64,000 bases of DNA from Delphinapterus leucas (lineage: Eukaryota; Chordata; Mammalia; Artiodactyla; Monodontidae). A model generated the notes under the pieces. The model made no database searches. It had not been told where the DNA came from and saw nothing but the letters and a program-made list of their open reading frames with translations. The translations under genes and the position numbers were made by a program. Where the stretch lies: positions 17,988,889 through 18,052,888 of the forward strand of contig NW_022098000.1 in the NCBI RefSeq assembly GCF_002288925.2. The letters run 5' to 3'. Below are positions 9,543-20,306 of this stretch, in pieces (the first letter of the stretch is position 1; each line of letters begins with the position of its first letter).

Positions 9543-10518
9543 TTGAGGTATTGAAACCAAGCAAGACACTGTGGAGCCCTCCTGGGTACAAAAGCCTTTC
9601 CATGTCCCCCAGTTCTTGTTTCTGGAAAAAGGCTTTATTCCCCTAGGCCTTCCCTGGGTTCCAAAGAGCAAATTCAAGCAATTGCTAATTATAGAAGTGA
9701 GTGAATGCAGAAACTGAGGAAAAGCAGTCAAGAAACAATAGTGTAACATAAAACTGATAAAACCTGAGTCCCAGTTCCTCCTCAAGGGATATCCATAACA
9801 ATCTGATACTGTATCTTTGAGTTGTTCTGCAGGAACTAAGGCCCCCACCCAGGTGAAGGATGCTAACTACCTGCAAAGATCCCAGACCGTTTGGAACCAG
9901 AAGGTTGATGATTGAGATTCCCGGTAACCACCGTTACCTCCCAACAACCAATCAGAAGAAAGTCATGCCCCCTGCAGCCTTCACCCCAAATGTTTCCTTT
10001 AAAAACTATTCCCAGGGCTTCCTTGGTGGTGCAGTGGTTAAGAATCCGCCTGCCAATGCAGGGGACATGGGCTTGAGCCCTGGTCCGGAAAGATCACACA
10101 GGCTGCGGAGCAACTAAGCCCATGCACCACAACTACTGAGCCTGTGCTCTAGACCCTGAGAGCCACAACTACTGAGCCCATGTGCCACAACTAATGAAGC
10201 CTGTGCACCTAGAGCCCGTGCTCCGCAACAAGAGAAGCCACCCCAATGAGAAGCCCGCGCACCGCAACAAAGAGTAGCCCCCTCTCGCCGCGACTAGAGA
10301 AAGCCCGTGCACAGCAATGACGACCCAACGCAGCCAAAAATAAATAAATTTTTAAAAAAAATTATTCCCTAAAAGACATTGGGGAGTTTGCATCTTTTGA
10401 ATATGAGCCACCTGTTCTCCTGCTTGGCCCGGCAAAAAACCTTTCTCTGCCCCAAAACTCTGTTTCTGTTTGTTCGGCTTTACCGTGTATCAGGCACATG
10501 GACTTGGGTTTGAAAACA
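9543..10518 (+). mobile_element. Retroviral-type LTR, copy 1, split by a SINE
   Basis: A solo LTR of about 620 bp plus an inserted SINE (10014-10356). I identify it because a second copy lies inverted at 10635-11211. Shared landmarks, in order: TATTGAAACC, CTTCCCTGGGTTCCAAAG, GTCAAGAAACAATAGTG, CTTTGAGTTGTTCTGCAG, CCCCCACCCAGGTGAAGG, an ACCAATCAGAAGAAAGTC with a CCAAT box, a TATA-like TTTAAAAACT at about 9998, and ACCTTTCTCTGCC. No internal proviral sequence or coding region is attached. Family not named; a class I (ERV1) origin is a guess. Confidence 0.75.
10014..10356 (+). mobile_element. CHR-type SINE, long form
   Basis: Inserted in the LTR just downstream of its TATA-like site. All body repeats are present through GACCCAACGCAGCC, followed by an AAATAAAT tail. 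The target duplication (aaaa-ctattccc / aaaaattattccc, one mismatch) lies at 10001-10013 and 10357-10369. Confidence 0.93.
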
Positions 10519-10634
10519 ATAAGGTAAAATGAATGTAAAAATAAAAATATTTACAGTGGATATGTAACTGGCATTTTAAAAATATCACCCAGTCCCTAAT
10601 AGGCACTATAATAATATTTGTTGATTAAAAATAA

Positions 10635-11211
10635 TGTTACCGAACAAAGTTCATGTCCCTGACACATAGTGGGGCCAAACCAACCAAAAAGTCAGAGTCT
10701 GGAGCAGAGAAAGGTTTAGTGCAGGGCCAAGCAAGGAGAAGGGGTGGCTCATGCTCAAAACCCCCAAACTCCCCGCCGATCTGGGGGAAGAGGTTTTTAT
10801 AGGCAACATTTGGGTGAGGGCTGCAGGGTGTGTGACTTCCTTCTGATGGGTTGGTGGTGAGGTAGTGGGGAGGTGCTCCAGGAATCTTGCGCTCAGCCTG
10901 AAGTTGCCATCCTCCACCTGGGTGGGGGCCTTGGTTCTGCAGAAGGGCTCAAAGATATTGTTACGTCTATTCCTTGAGGAGGAACCAGGACCCTGCCCCA
11001 AGGCTGCACTGTTGTTTCTTGACTACTCCTCCCTTGTTTCTGCATCCCCTCTCTTCTCTGATCAGCAACTGTTCGAATCTGCCCTTTGGAACTCAGGGAA
11101 GGTCACGGTGGCTGAATGAAGCCTATTTCCTACAAATAAGAAACGAGAGACGCAGAAAGGGTTTGTACCCAGGAGCTGCACAGGGTCCTGCTCCGTTTCA
11201 ATAACTCTACA
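10635..11211 (-). mobile_element. Retroviral-type LTR, copy 2, inverted
   Basis: Reads on the minus strand as the same LTR as 9543-10518, without the SINE. It begins TGTAGAGTTATTGAAAC and ends about TTTGTTCGGTAACA, close to the TG...CA rule. On its own strand it holds a better TATA box, TATAAAAACC (plus-strand 10791-10800), and CCCATCAGAAGGAAGTC where copy 1 has its CCAAT box. Only 116 bases separate the 3' ends of the two copies. No coding sequence is attached. Confidence 0.75.
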
Positions 11212-12089
11212 GGAATACAAGAGAATTAACTTCAGGTCCGTGAATGACAACTTACCTCTCCCTTGCAGGAGAGTGCAATGGGTAATGGAAAGTTTGAGAA
11301 TTCTTAAATTAGAACCTTTTTCCCTTATAAAAGGACCTTCCCATCCTTCACCATGTGACTTCTGAGCCTCTTTTAGAGCATAAAATGTGCTTATTTGTGC
11401 CCATCTCAACCCTTAATCTGGTTTATGCCCAGAAAAGTTATTCATTTCTTAATCTTCATCAGTGAAATAAAAGTGGTGACCGGGGAGATAATATATGTAA
11501 AAGAGGCTGGAAGCTATATTTATTGGCACGCAGAATAAGTTGTTGTTTGTATGGTAATTGGAATAGCCCTGGGAAATTTGCTCCCTCCCAAATCTTTCTT
11601 TCCTTCTAGCACAGTATGAAATGCTGCATTAGAGGGTAATTTGTTCGGCTTAAGGTATCATTAAAATGTAAATACCCAGGATATAGACTAAGCCATTCTC
11701 AGTTATAATTAGTTTATCACATCCTTTTCTATAATTCCAGGATCTGACCCTGGGTCCTGCTCTATGGGAGACTGGATGCCACGAGGAGTGGGAGCTGGTG
11801 AGGAAGAAACACACAGGACCAGTGAGAACCAGGTGAGTTTGGCATGATGAGGAGGGCACAGAGCAAGGAGTCTGAACACCTGGATTTGAGCCCTACCTCA
11901 GCCACTAAAAGTTATGGGAGAGGCTGCTTGGAGAGGGGGTTCAACACTGCCACCAGCACAGTCCTGTCTAACAAAAGCAAATTACTGCCACCCTGGGCAC
12001 AGGCGATGAGTCCTAGCACAGCTGATGCCCAGGCCAGGTGGCAGTCTTCGAGATCTGACACAAGAATATTGTCCACGAAGAATAACTAT
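11212..12089. other. No gene or repeat recognised
   Basis: Unique-looking sequence. Frames of up to 115 codons on the minus strand mostly overlap the LTR and are not supported. Confidence 0.4.
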
Positions 12090-12098
12090 GAAACTAAA

Positions 12099-12499
12099 GG
12101 GGGACTTCCCTGGTGGCGCAGTGGTTAAGAATGCGCCTGCCAATGCAGGGGACACGGGTTCCATCCCTGGTCCAGGAAGATCCCACATGCTGCGGAGCAA
12201 CTAAGCCCATGTGCCACAACTACTGAGCCTGTGCCCTAGAGCCTGCGAGCCACATCTACTGAGCCCTCGTGCCACAACTACGGAAGCCCGCATGCCTAGA
12301 GCCCGTGCTCCACAGCAAGAGAAGCCACCAAAATGAGAAGCCTGTGCACCGCAACTGAGAGTAGCCCCCACTCACCGCAACTAGAGAAAGCCCGCACGCA
12401 GCAACGAAGACCCAAAGCAGCCAAAAATAAAGGAAGGGAAGGAGGGAGGGAGGGAGGGAGGGAGGAAGGAAGGCAGGAAGGAAGGAGGGAAGGGAGGAG
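12099..12499 (+). mobile_element. CHR-type SINE, long form, microsatellite tail
   Basis: The body (12099-12430) is a full long-form copy ending GACCCAAAGCAGCCAAAAAT. Its A-rich tail has become a purine microsatellite (12431-12499). The duplication gaaactaaa at 12090-12098 and 12500-12508 lies outside the microsatellite, which proves the repeat belongs to the SINE tail. Confidence 0.93.
12431..12499. repeat. GGAA/GGGA microsatellite
   Basis: Pure-purine tract of GGAA and GGGA units with a single C, derived from the tail of the preceding SINE. GGAA runs of this kind are potential ETS-factor binding arrays, but nothing here shows use. Confidence 0.9.
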
Positions 12500-12539
12500 G
12501 AAACTAAACGAACCAATCAGCCCCTCTCTCGGGAACTTT

Positions 12540-12657
12540 TTTTTATTTTTTGGCAGCGCCATGCAGCTTACAGGATCTCAGTTCCTGACCAGGGACTGAA
12601 CCCAGGCCACGGTAGTGAAAGCCCGGAATCCTAACCACTTGGCCACCAGGGAACTCC
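12540..12657 (-). mobile_element. CHR-type SINE, short form
   Basis: Thirty bases from the microsatellite. Minus strand begins GGGAGTTCCCTGGTGGCC, T-rich end at 12536-12550. The duplication ctctcgggaacttt / cctcttgggaacttt (12526-12539, about 12658-12672; one mismatch) brackets it. Confidence 0.92.
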
Positions 12658-12672
12658 CTCTTGGGAACTTTA

Positions 12673-13086
12673 AAGGCTAGACTGAGAGAAGGACTTAGCA
12701 ATGGGCAAAAGCCGATGATCCACAGAGACCCAGCAAGTAGAAACCGCAATCAGGAGAGGCCAAGGGTTAGCATGAGCCATAAAGGAGACAGACGAGTTGG
12801 TTTTTTTCTTCTCAAGTTATTAACCTGTGGCAGCAAAGTAGCAGGAATAGCAGAGGCAGAGATAAGAGGAGTGAGGCTGTCACCAGGTGTAACACTTGGG
12901 TGGGACTAAGAATTCCCTAATTCTGGGTATGTGACCCGATGCCTGGTTTCTGTGCTGTATCAACCCCTGCAGAACCTTAGAATGTTCCAACATCCGTAAA
13001 GCCTGGCTGTATGGCTGCTGGGATTGCGTCTTACATTTTCCACCTGCCTGCATGGACCAGGGTCTCCTACCACACACTTTTCTCCA
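12673..13086. other. No gene or repeat recognised
   Basis: Unique-looking sequence with short frames only. Confidence 0.4.
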
Positions 13087-13100
13087 ACACACACACACGT

Positions 13101-13134
<34 letters not shown>
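13087..13134. repeat. CA/CATA dinucleotide repeat
   Basis: Two CA runs separated by ACGTACAT. The longer run has about 12-13 perfect units. The alternating purine-pyrimidine tract could adopt Z-DNA and is likely length-polymorphic. Confidence 0.92.
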
Positions 13135-13135
<1 letters not shown>

Positions 13136-13214
13136 CATATCCCCCATCAGAGTAGGGAACCAAGATGTGCCTCTGTTGCTTTCAGCTCCAGAGTCTTGTT
13201 AGCTTGAGATAAAT

Positions 13215-13310
13215 TCCCCTGATCTGTTTTTTTCTAAAATGAAGGAGCTAGATTTCACTAGACGGTCTCTAAGGTCCCATCCAGATCTTGCCTTTAGAAT
13301 TGCATGAATC
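13215..13310 (-). mobile_element. Ancient MIR-like fragment
   Basis: The string GGTCTCTAAGGTCCCATCCA followed by ATCTTGCCTTTAGAATTGC resembles the reverse of a mammalian-wide repeat whose usual form is a TAGAGCTGGAAGGGACCTTAGAG block. Related pieces occur at 28505 and 51955. The family name is uncertain. Confidence 0.4.
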
Positions 13311-13834
13311 CAACAAAGATATGAAGAGATTAGGATTGAAACATGTTTTTATTATAGTACCTTCGCCCACATTAAGGGAGATGGTGTCTAAGAATATACC
13401 CCTTCCTTGCTGTGGAAATCCAGTGACTATCATGGCTTGCCATGACAAGAGTCAAGACAACAGGGGAGAGCCTGAGATGACTGAAGTGTGTGTGTGTTGG
13501 GGAAAAGGAGCTGACGAGTGGAGAGATGGAGAAGTAGAAGTTAGTTTGGAAGACAGGCTGAGAAGCAGAGTGGGCTGAAACAGTCAGGACTGAATTAAGA
13601 AAGCTTGAGGTTTGCTGCTTTCAAACTAGTCCTAATTACATTATTTGAGTGTATATAATGGGTCTGGTGCCTTTTCTCCAAATGATGTTGACACATGTCT
13701 GCTCAAATAAATCAGCGCTCCTATCTCTATGGACTCATTTGGTGAGAATGACAAGCACACATGCTGACGGGAATAGAGATGAAGAGAGGGCACAGCAGCA
13801 GGAAAAAGAAAGACAGGGACGTTGTACAATTGAT
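13311..13834. other. No gene or repeat recognised
   Basis: Five hundred bases with short frames on both strands (up to 98 codons) and no recognisable product. Confidence 0.4.
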
Positions 13835-14212
13835 CAAACCTTCCCTTTGCCACAGGATAATATCCAAACTCCCAGCTATATGCGTGCCTGGCCCTGCCTC
13901 CATCTTCGCCTTCCCACTGCATATCCTATGAGCCAAGCGTATTAAGTTTCCTAGTGCTTTAATTGTATTTCATTTTCTTTCTTGCCTTTATGGCTTTATG
14001 TATCCTGTTCTCTGCTGGAAAAGTCTTGACTTGACTCCCTTACCTATGCGGTGAATGCTGCTTCTTCCTGCAAAACATGAATCCAAATTCATAGCCCCCA
14101 ACTGGAATATAAACCGTGATAGGGCAGAGCCCTTGCTGTCTTGTTCATGACTGTATCTCCAATGGCTAGAGCGGTATCTGGCACTTAAGCTGGCACTCAG
14201 TCAATGTTAGAT
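13835..14212 (+). mobile_element. L2, 3' half
   Basis: Carries TGGCCCTGCCTCCATCTTC, GGAATATAAACCGTGATAGG, CAGAGCCCTTGCTGTCTTG and the terminal GGTATCTGGCACTTAAGCTGG / CACTCAGTCAATGTTAGATGG. The usual L2 3' terminus of short TGAATGAA-type repeats has here been replaced by the GGAT microsatellite that follows. Confidence 0.82.
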
Positions 14213-14270
14213 GGATAGATGGATGGATGGATGGATGGGTGGGTGGGAGGATGGATGGGAGGATGGATGC
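14209..14270. repeat. GGAT tetranucleotide repeat
   Basis: Imperfect (GGAT)n with GGGT and GGAG variants, directly continuing the L2 3' end. This indicates growth from the element's own terminal repeats. Confidence 0.9.
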
Positions 14271-15136
14271 AGGCATGCGTGGACTGTTCATAACGCTTTC
14301 CCTTAATCCCCACAGGCCCCTTTGCATGCAAGTCTTCCCTTTCCTGATGTCCTTTCAGCACTTTGTACATATCTTTATTAGGTGTTATTCCCAAGAGGCT
14401 AAAATCTCCTAAAGGGAAGATAACATGCAGTAGTAGAGACAGAGAGCAATGGGAGTCGGGGGAGGAGGAAACCTGCTACTTACAACCACAAATTTCCATT
14501 TACCAAGGCTGGATTCTGCTAAATAGAGATCCCCTACTGTGCTGCCGAGCTCTCAAATACCCCATTAGCCTGGGACCTGGGTACCTTCTCAGAAAGCAAA
14601 GAGAAGAAGTTTAAGAGGCATGAGGAAGAGAGCAGGAAGGTGGCGTCACTGGGTGTGTGGGCTGGGACTGTAGAAAGTCACTGTTAGTGATAAGGCTGGA
14701 TGACAGTAGATTTGAAGCTATTGCCTTACTGCATTGTAAACCCTCCCTCTGTCCCCTTAAGTCTTCAGGAAGTCCTATATCACATGCTTGGAGTGAAAGT
14801 TTCAGCAGGAAGAAGGGGCAGCACCTAGAATTTTGCCAGGTGATTCATCAACCTGTGAACTCAGGAACAAACAGGAGCTCGGATCAGAACAAACTCTAAG
14901 CTTCCTGGGAACGTGGTTATCTCAGGGTGGGCTTTGCACTCCCATGGGGCATAGAGTGGGGTTCAAGACAATCATGCCTAGATATTTGGGACCAGGGAAG
15001 GTCCAGCTGATGGCTAACTCCTAGAAGGCTCTGAACAAATTTGTTGGGGAAAAAAAAAAAGCAGGGATGAGAGGAAATGAGTATAGAGGAAAGGGAAAGA
15101 TGTGAATATGTATGCCTTGTTTTAAGAACGGAATCC
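14271..15136. other. No gene or repeat recognised
   Basis: Unique-looking sequence with an A run of 12 at about 15049-15060. No coding structure is seen. Confidence 0.4.
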
Positions 15137-15143
15137 CTTTTTT

Positions 15144-15759
15144 AGAGTCAGATCTTTATTTTAAAATCTGATCTAACAAATAATAATTAATTGATTTTAA
15201 AAATCTGATGTGGCAATTTGACATTTTCCACCAACTCAGGGAGCAGAAACCTTCACTTGACAATTTGACATTTTCCACCAACTCAGGGAGCAGAAACCTT
15301 CACGGGCTTCACAATATTTTTCTTAGGTGCTGCCTTCGAGGGAGGCTTAGCAGCAGCCTTTGCTGTATTTTTAGGTGCTTTCTTAGCCCTCTTTTGCTTC
15401 CTTGGCAGCCCTGTTAGGTTGTTCTAGTTAAGCCTTTCTGATTCCTCTTAGCCCTTATATCAGCAAGGGCTATACCGGTGATGGCCTCTGGAATTTGACT
15501 ATACCGTGGGCTCCTTTTAAAATTTCTTCAGCTCTCCCTTTTTGTGCTTTCTTCTGGAGAGAACAGTCCAGTTTACCTGCCAAGGATTCCTCTTGGAAAG
15601 GAACGCCAACTTGCAATTTGCATTATGAAGTTGGAAAACCTTCCAGTAGGTCCTGGTGTAGAGCCTCCGGTGTCCAGGGTAGATTGTATACCCACCAAAA
15701 CTGCAGAGCTCGACCCTCTTGTCTGCGGCTGCTAGGGAAGAGGAAAGATGGCAAAGAGA
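15144..15759 (-). pseudogene. RPL24P: Processed pseudogene of ribosomal protein L24
   Basis: A retrocopy of the RPL24 mRNA, read on the minus strand. RPL24 is a large-subunit (60S) ribosomal protein of 157 residues. Visible pieces include the 5' UTR (CTCTTTGCCATCTTTCC), the early coding segment ([13 protein letters not shown]), the NWTVL region, the FQRPSPV segment where FQRAITGA is expected, AKRNQK, and the C-terminal KNIVKPVKVSAP. There are no introns. A polyadenylation signal AATAAA is at 15156-15161 (complement) and a short A tail at about 15136-15143. Damage: the ATG is lost near 15718, several frameshifts and deletions occur in the Lys/Ala-rich tail, a CGA-to-TGA stop follows SAP, and the original stop is mutated. 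A 47-bp tandem duplication covers the 3' end. No function is expected. Confidence 0.93.
15214..15307. repeat. 47-bp tandem duplication
   Basis: Two copies, 15214-15260 and 15261-15307, at the 3' end of the RPL24 retrocopy. They are nearly identical, so the duplication is much younger than the pseudogene. Confidence 0.95.
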
Positions 15760-17024
15760 AGAACTGGGTCTTGATTATTTAGTGCAAATATGGAAATGAA
15801 GATAGTGCCCTTGTAATAATAAGAGCTACTCAAAATTAGAATTTTCTCTCACAAACTTCAGCAAAATCTTTAGCAAAATTAAAAATGGGAGAACATTTGT
15901 CTTAACCTCTCATCCATTTCGTCCCAGATGTCAGGTACTCTCCCAAAAGCATTTGCACTGCCAGAGGACAACTTTCTAACCCCAAAAGACCTCTAAAGGA
16001 AGGAATTGTGTATGTGGGAAAAGGGAGGGAAGGTTTTATGCATGAGAACTTTAGGATTCTCTTCCTTTTCTCTGGGTCAACAAAATTCCCCACTGAATCA
16101 AGGAGTAATTAGAGGTTCCACCTTGAGCCCTCACACCCTTTCCCTCTATAAGTCCTCCTGCCCAGTGTTGAACACATTGGTGGACTTAATAATTAACTGA
16201 TCACTGATCATCTTTTTGGGCTTCCCCTCCAAAGGACCTTTTTCTGCCCTGGAAGCCTCCGCACCTACAGATCTTTGTGCCACACGGGAATTTTTTTTTT
16301 TTAAGAAAAATCTGTAGGTGAAAAATTACTAGTGAAACTGTGTGCGTATATGTGCATGCAACATGAAAGTATAGCAGCACCTAAGGAGCTCAAATCTTGG
16401 TTCCTATAAAACTGCAAATGGATGTGGTATTAATAAAAAAAGAACATAGTGGAAAAACATAACTGTGTGTTTGCTGTGCCATCTGTCCCCACCTTCCCTT
16501 CTCTGTGTTCACGGCCCTAACTTAGGATCCCTAGTATCTCGCATCTTGTTCCTGATTGACCTAACAATTTATCTCCTCTCCATCAATTTCCATCCTCCAT
16601 CAACTAGTCTTAAAATGCTATTCTGATTCTGCTCTCAGCTGTGCCCTATTATGAAGAATTAAGAATAGACTCTGTCATCAGCATGTCTCCTGGGCTGCTG
16701 CTTCAAGTTTCTGCTTTCTTGGGTGGAATTTAGTCCTTCCTATTCTCCAAACAGAGTACTTTTTACAGGTTCCTACTGTTAGAATTCATTGTTTTTGTGT
16801 CTGTTTCCACACAAGATTGTGATCCCCCAGGATCCAGCCATGCCTTAGTTCTCTGGAGCTCTGTGGCTCTGGCCCAATTCACTCACTACATGACTTGTTT
16901 GTTGAATGAGTAATGGGCATGAAAGAAACATTTTTAAAGTAATTGGGAAGCTACAGTGTTCAAAGCTCCCCACAGTTTGGAGTGAGACCAATGTAATGTA
17001 GTAAAAAAGGAAAGATTTGGGGAT
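15760..17024. other. No gene or repeat recognised
   Basis: Long unique-looking stretch. The only structure noted is an 11-bp perfect inverted repeat, cacctacagat at 16262-16272 and atctgtaggtg at 16310-16320, around a T-rich loop. Confidence 0.4.
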
Positions 17025-17225
17025 AGACAAACTCAAAGTTTCAGTTTAATCCCTGTGACTGAGTAGCTGTGTTGGACAGGTTCTATAGCTCCCTGAGCCT
17101 CAGGTACTTCCATCTGGTGGTTATGAGGATAGGATGCAGGCTGTCATGTTTCACATCCTGACTTGACCTCTTGCCAGCTACGAGATATTAGGCAAGTTAC
17201 TTCACCTCTTTGTATTGTACTTCAC
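17025..17225 (-). mobile_element. MIR fragments, two in tandem
   Basis: Antisense MIR sequence appears twice: CTGTGACTGAGTAGCTGTGTT with CCCTGAGCCTCAGGTACTTCC to about 17150, then CTCTTGCCAGCTACGAGATATT with AGGCAAGTTACTTCACCTCT to 17225. They are either two elements or one element with a duplicated segment. Confidence 0.7.
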
Positions 17226-17267
17226 TTTTATGGATATGCAAAGTAAACCTCAACAAAGCTATTTTTA

Positions 17268-17586
17268 TTTATTTTTTATTTTTTAAAATTAATTAATTAA
17301 TTTATTTTTTGGCTGCATTGGGTCTTCATTGCTGTGCATGGGCTACTCTTCGTTGCAGTGTGCAGGCTTCTCATTGCGGTGGCTTCTCTTGTTGCAGAGC
17401 ATGGGCTCTAGGCGCATGGGCTTCAGTAGTTGTGGCCCGCTGTCTCTAGAGCGCAGGCTCAGTAGCTGTGGCGCACGGGCCCAGCTGCTCCGCAGCATGT
17501 GGGATCTTCCTGGACCAGGGCTCGAACCCGTGTCCCCTGCATTGGCAGGCAGATTCCCAATGACTGCGCCACCAGGGAAGCCCAAA
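17268..17586 (-). mobile_element. CHR-type SINE, long form
   Basis: Minus-strand head GGGCTTCCCTGGTGGCGCAG; tail is a TTTATTTTT/AATTAATT-rich run at 17268-17305. The duplication aaagctattttta / aaagctgttttta (17255-17267, 17587-17599) has one mismatch. Confidence 0.93.
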
Positions 17587-17599
17587 AAAGCTGTTTTTA

Positions 17600-18442
17600 A
17601 AAAAAGGAAGGGAAAGCTACCCAGGTCTTGTCTTCCCTCCGCGGGTGAGACTTGCTCTTCTTAAGCATTCAGGTAGTGCTTCGTTCATCGTGACCGCTTG
17701 GCACGATGTGTGCATCAAAATGTAACTGAATTGATTTCAATGTATGGAACAAATGACCTCTATGTTAAAGCCAGGTTTTAATTACTTTAACTTCCTTGGA
17801 AGGCTATAGCCCTTCATAGAAATTTGTATTACATTAAAAGGCGTAGAGTCCTTTGGCCCAGGTGCCTTGGCAGTCACCCTGGAGTGATTGGCTTCCTGGG
17901 GACGACCATGACATGGAAACTAGAAGGGCACTCCCTGTGCACTCCCACCATGCAGGGCACACAGCTCCCTGCACCCCCCAAAATAGGAAGCACCCCTTTT
18001 CCCAGTGAACCTTGGGGAAATGGGCTGGTAACATAGCCATGAAATTGTCCATTTGGCTTAAGGATTTGAGATGAACTTCTGCTTTCAGTACCCTGCCTTA
18101 CCAGCTAACCTGTATTTTTCTCTGCCTGGGAGCAGTAGGATGAAACTGAACTATTTGTGTGGTTTGGTGTATCATTACGGGCCTATGTGAAATTATGAGT
18201 TTAAATGAACTAGAAAGAGAGAATCCTCTTTGACTGTGGGTGTTGCCTGGTTATCTAGAGAAAAGAGTGATTACCTACTTTAGATTTGTCATAGGAAAAA
18301 TAAAGTGTCCAGCTCCCTTTGTGACAGCAGAGTAAGGAGCGACTGGGTCACTGATGTATTAGTGGAGGGTGAAACAAAGGATCTGGTTTCCCTCGGCTGA
18401 CACCCCGTTTAAAAGCATAGAGATAAATGAGTATAGCTTCTC
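17600..18442. other. No gene or repeat recognised
   Basis: Unique-looking sequence; two opposing frames of about 70 codons at 17824-18052 overlap each other and are not supported. Confidence 0.4.
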
Positions 18443-18813
18443 GGGTGTCCTTGGTGGCGCAGGGGTTGAAAGTCCACCTGCCGATGCAGGGGACACAGGT
18501 TCGTTCCCTGGTCCGGGAAGATCCCACATGCTGCAGAGCAACTAAGCCCATGCTACTCAACTACTGAGCCTGCACTCTAGAGCCCGTGCACCACAACTAC
18601 TGAGCCCGTGCACCACAACTACTGAAGCCCGCACGCCTAGAGCCCGAGCTCTGCCACAAGAGAAGCCACCACAATGAGAAGCTCATGCACTGCAACGCAA
18701 GAGTAGTCCACACTCGCCACAGCTAGAGAAAGTCCACGCATAGCAACAAAGACCCAACACAGCCAAAAATAAAAATAAATAGATAAATAAATAAATTTAT
18801 TAAAAAGAAAAAG
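18443..18813 (+). mobile_element. CHR-type SINE, long form
   Basis: Full body with a local duplication of a 22-base unit (GAGCCCGTGCACCACAACTA twice, at about 18578-18625). The tail is AAATAAAT-rich. I could not match a target duplication, so the ends are approximate. Confidence 0.9.
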
Positions 18814-19637
18814 AAACTCATTGGTATGGAAAGGACAGATATTGAAGGCCATGAAAGGAGTCGCTTTGTCGAGTCCCAGGGGATATAAATGCATAAGCAT
18901 AAGGCTTCTGATATGTTTGGGAACCACAACAGCCAGTATAAACAAATCATCTTTAAAACTGTAACTTGAAAAAAAAATACAAAAGGAGATAGGAAAATGA
19001 AGAAATTACTTTTGCCAAAATGCCTTTCAAACAATAAGAGGGAGGACGAGGGGATAAATAATAGATTGGATGGTTTTAAGAGGCCTTAGTAACCATTTAA
19101 GTACATTATTTGAAATTTCTGAATATTTACCACAGAAAGCCTGTGGTAAACACAATCCATGTTGATTATTTGCCTGCCATTAAAATTCACACACACACAC
19201 ACAATTTTTTCAGGCCAGGTCTTTTTAAAATATCCTCTTGAGAAGACTTACTCAATGGAAAACAACATTAATTATTGGATTACTTCATCCAAGCAACGGA
19301 AACCATGCAAAACACTCAACTTTTTGGTGCAGACATATTTCTGGAGTCATGCCCTCAACTTTGAATGCAATGGCATTCATTGATGCAGTTCTGTACACAA
19401 AATCTGAAACGCAGCCTAGGTGATAGTATTTAATGAGCTGACTGCCTTTAACAGAAGCCACAGAAATGGAGTAACATGGATATCATATCTATGATTTAAA
19501 AGTGAGATCATTGCCGTGTTTTCCAGTTTGGGAGAGAAATAGAAAAGTAGGAACCTGAATGCAGGAGAGGAGTATCCACAGAAGCTAAGAGGACCATATT
19601 AACTTTTGGTTCTAAAGGGGTACAGGTCAAATGACGT
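18814..19637. other. No gene or repeat recognised
   Basis: AT-rich. It contains a short (CA)8 at about 19187-19202 and otherwise nothing I recognise. Confidence 0.4.
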
Positions 19638-19702
19638 TTTCTTCCTTCTTTCCTTCCTTCCTGTCTTCCCTCCTCCTTCCTCCCCTTCTCCTTCTTTCCA
19701 TC
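19638..19702. repeat. Pyrimidine-rich simple repeat
   Basis: CTTC/CCTT units, imperfect, all pyrimidine on the plus strand except one G. Confidence 0.82.
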
Positions 19703-20293
19703 TCACAAATTCCCTGTTTGTAAAGCTCAGGCAAGCTTTTAATTTTTTTCATGTAAAGTACCAGGAAGTTCCCCGTCTTTGAAACCTAGAGCAATTAACC
19801 AATTTGAGGGAAGAATGGCATTCAACTTATTCCAAAGCCATCTGGAAAATCAGCAGTGTCCTTACACTGCTGTCCATACTGCTTTATGAGACATGGTAAC
19901 CAAATGGCCTTTTATTAAGCAGTCTATCCATTTCCAAAATATTATCCTAATAGCTCAAGAAACCACTGAGAATAAGAAATAAGTCTTGCTTGAATCAAAT
20001 GTGAGGAATATGAAAGCCGCGTGCGTCCTTCTCCTCTGGGATTGGTCCATGTGGCACATTAGAAGGGTATATATTTTCTTGCCCTTTTAACTCATGTAGA
20101 GCTGCAGTGTCAGAGCTGGTTGTAAGGGGTGTAATCCTGAAGAATCTTATGCAGAAGAGCAAGATGCTGAAGGGTCCGAAGGGTCAGACATTGTCTGGGA
20201 TGCTCCAGAGATGCTTTTCTTTCCCTGTGATTCCCTTAGCTCTCAAAGTCAGGTTTTTAAACCAGTTTTAATTCAATTCCTTCTTTCCTTGTT
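19703..20293. other. No gene or repeat recognised
   Basis: Unique-looking. An inverted CCAAT-type ATTGGTCC at about 20041 and TATA-like sequence downstream are isolated and not evidence of a promoter. Confidence 0.4.
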
Positions 20294-20306
20294 CAAATTT
20301 ACTCTT

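Noticed and set aside
13087..13134. CRISPR-like regular repeats
   Set aside because: All tandem arrays here are microsatellites or minisatellites without spacers; a mammalian window would not hold CRISPR.
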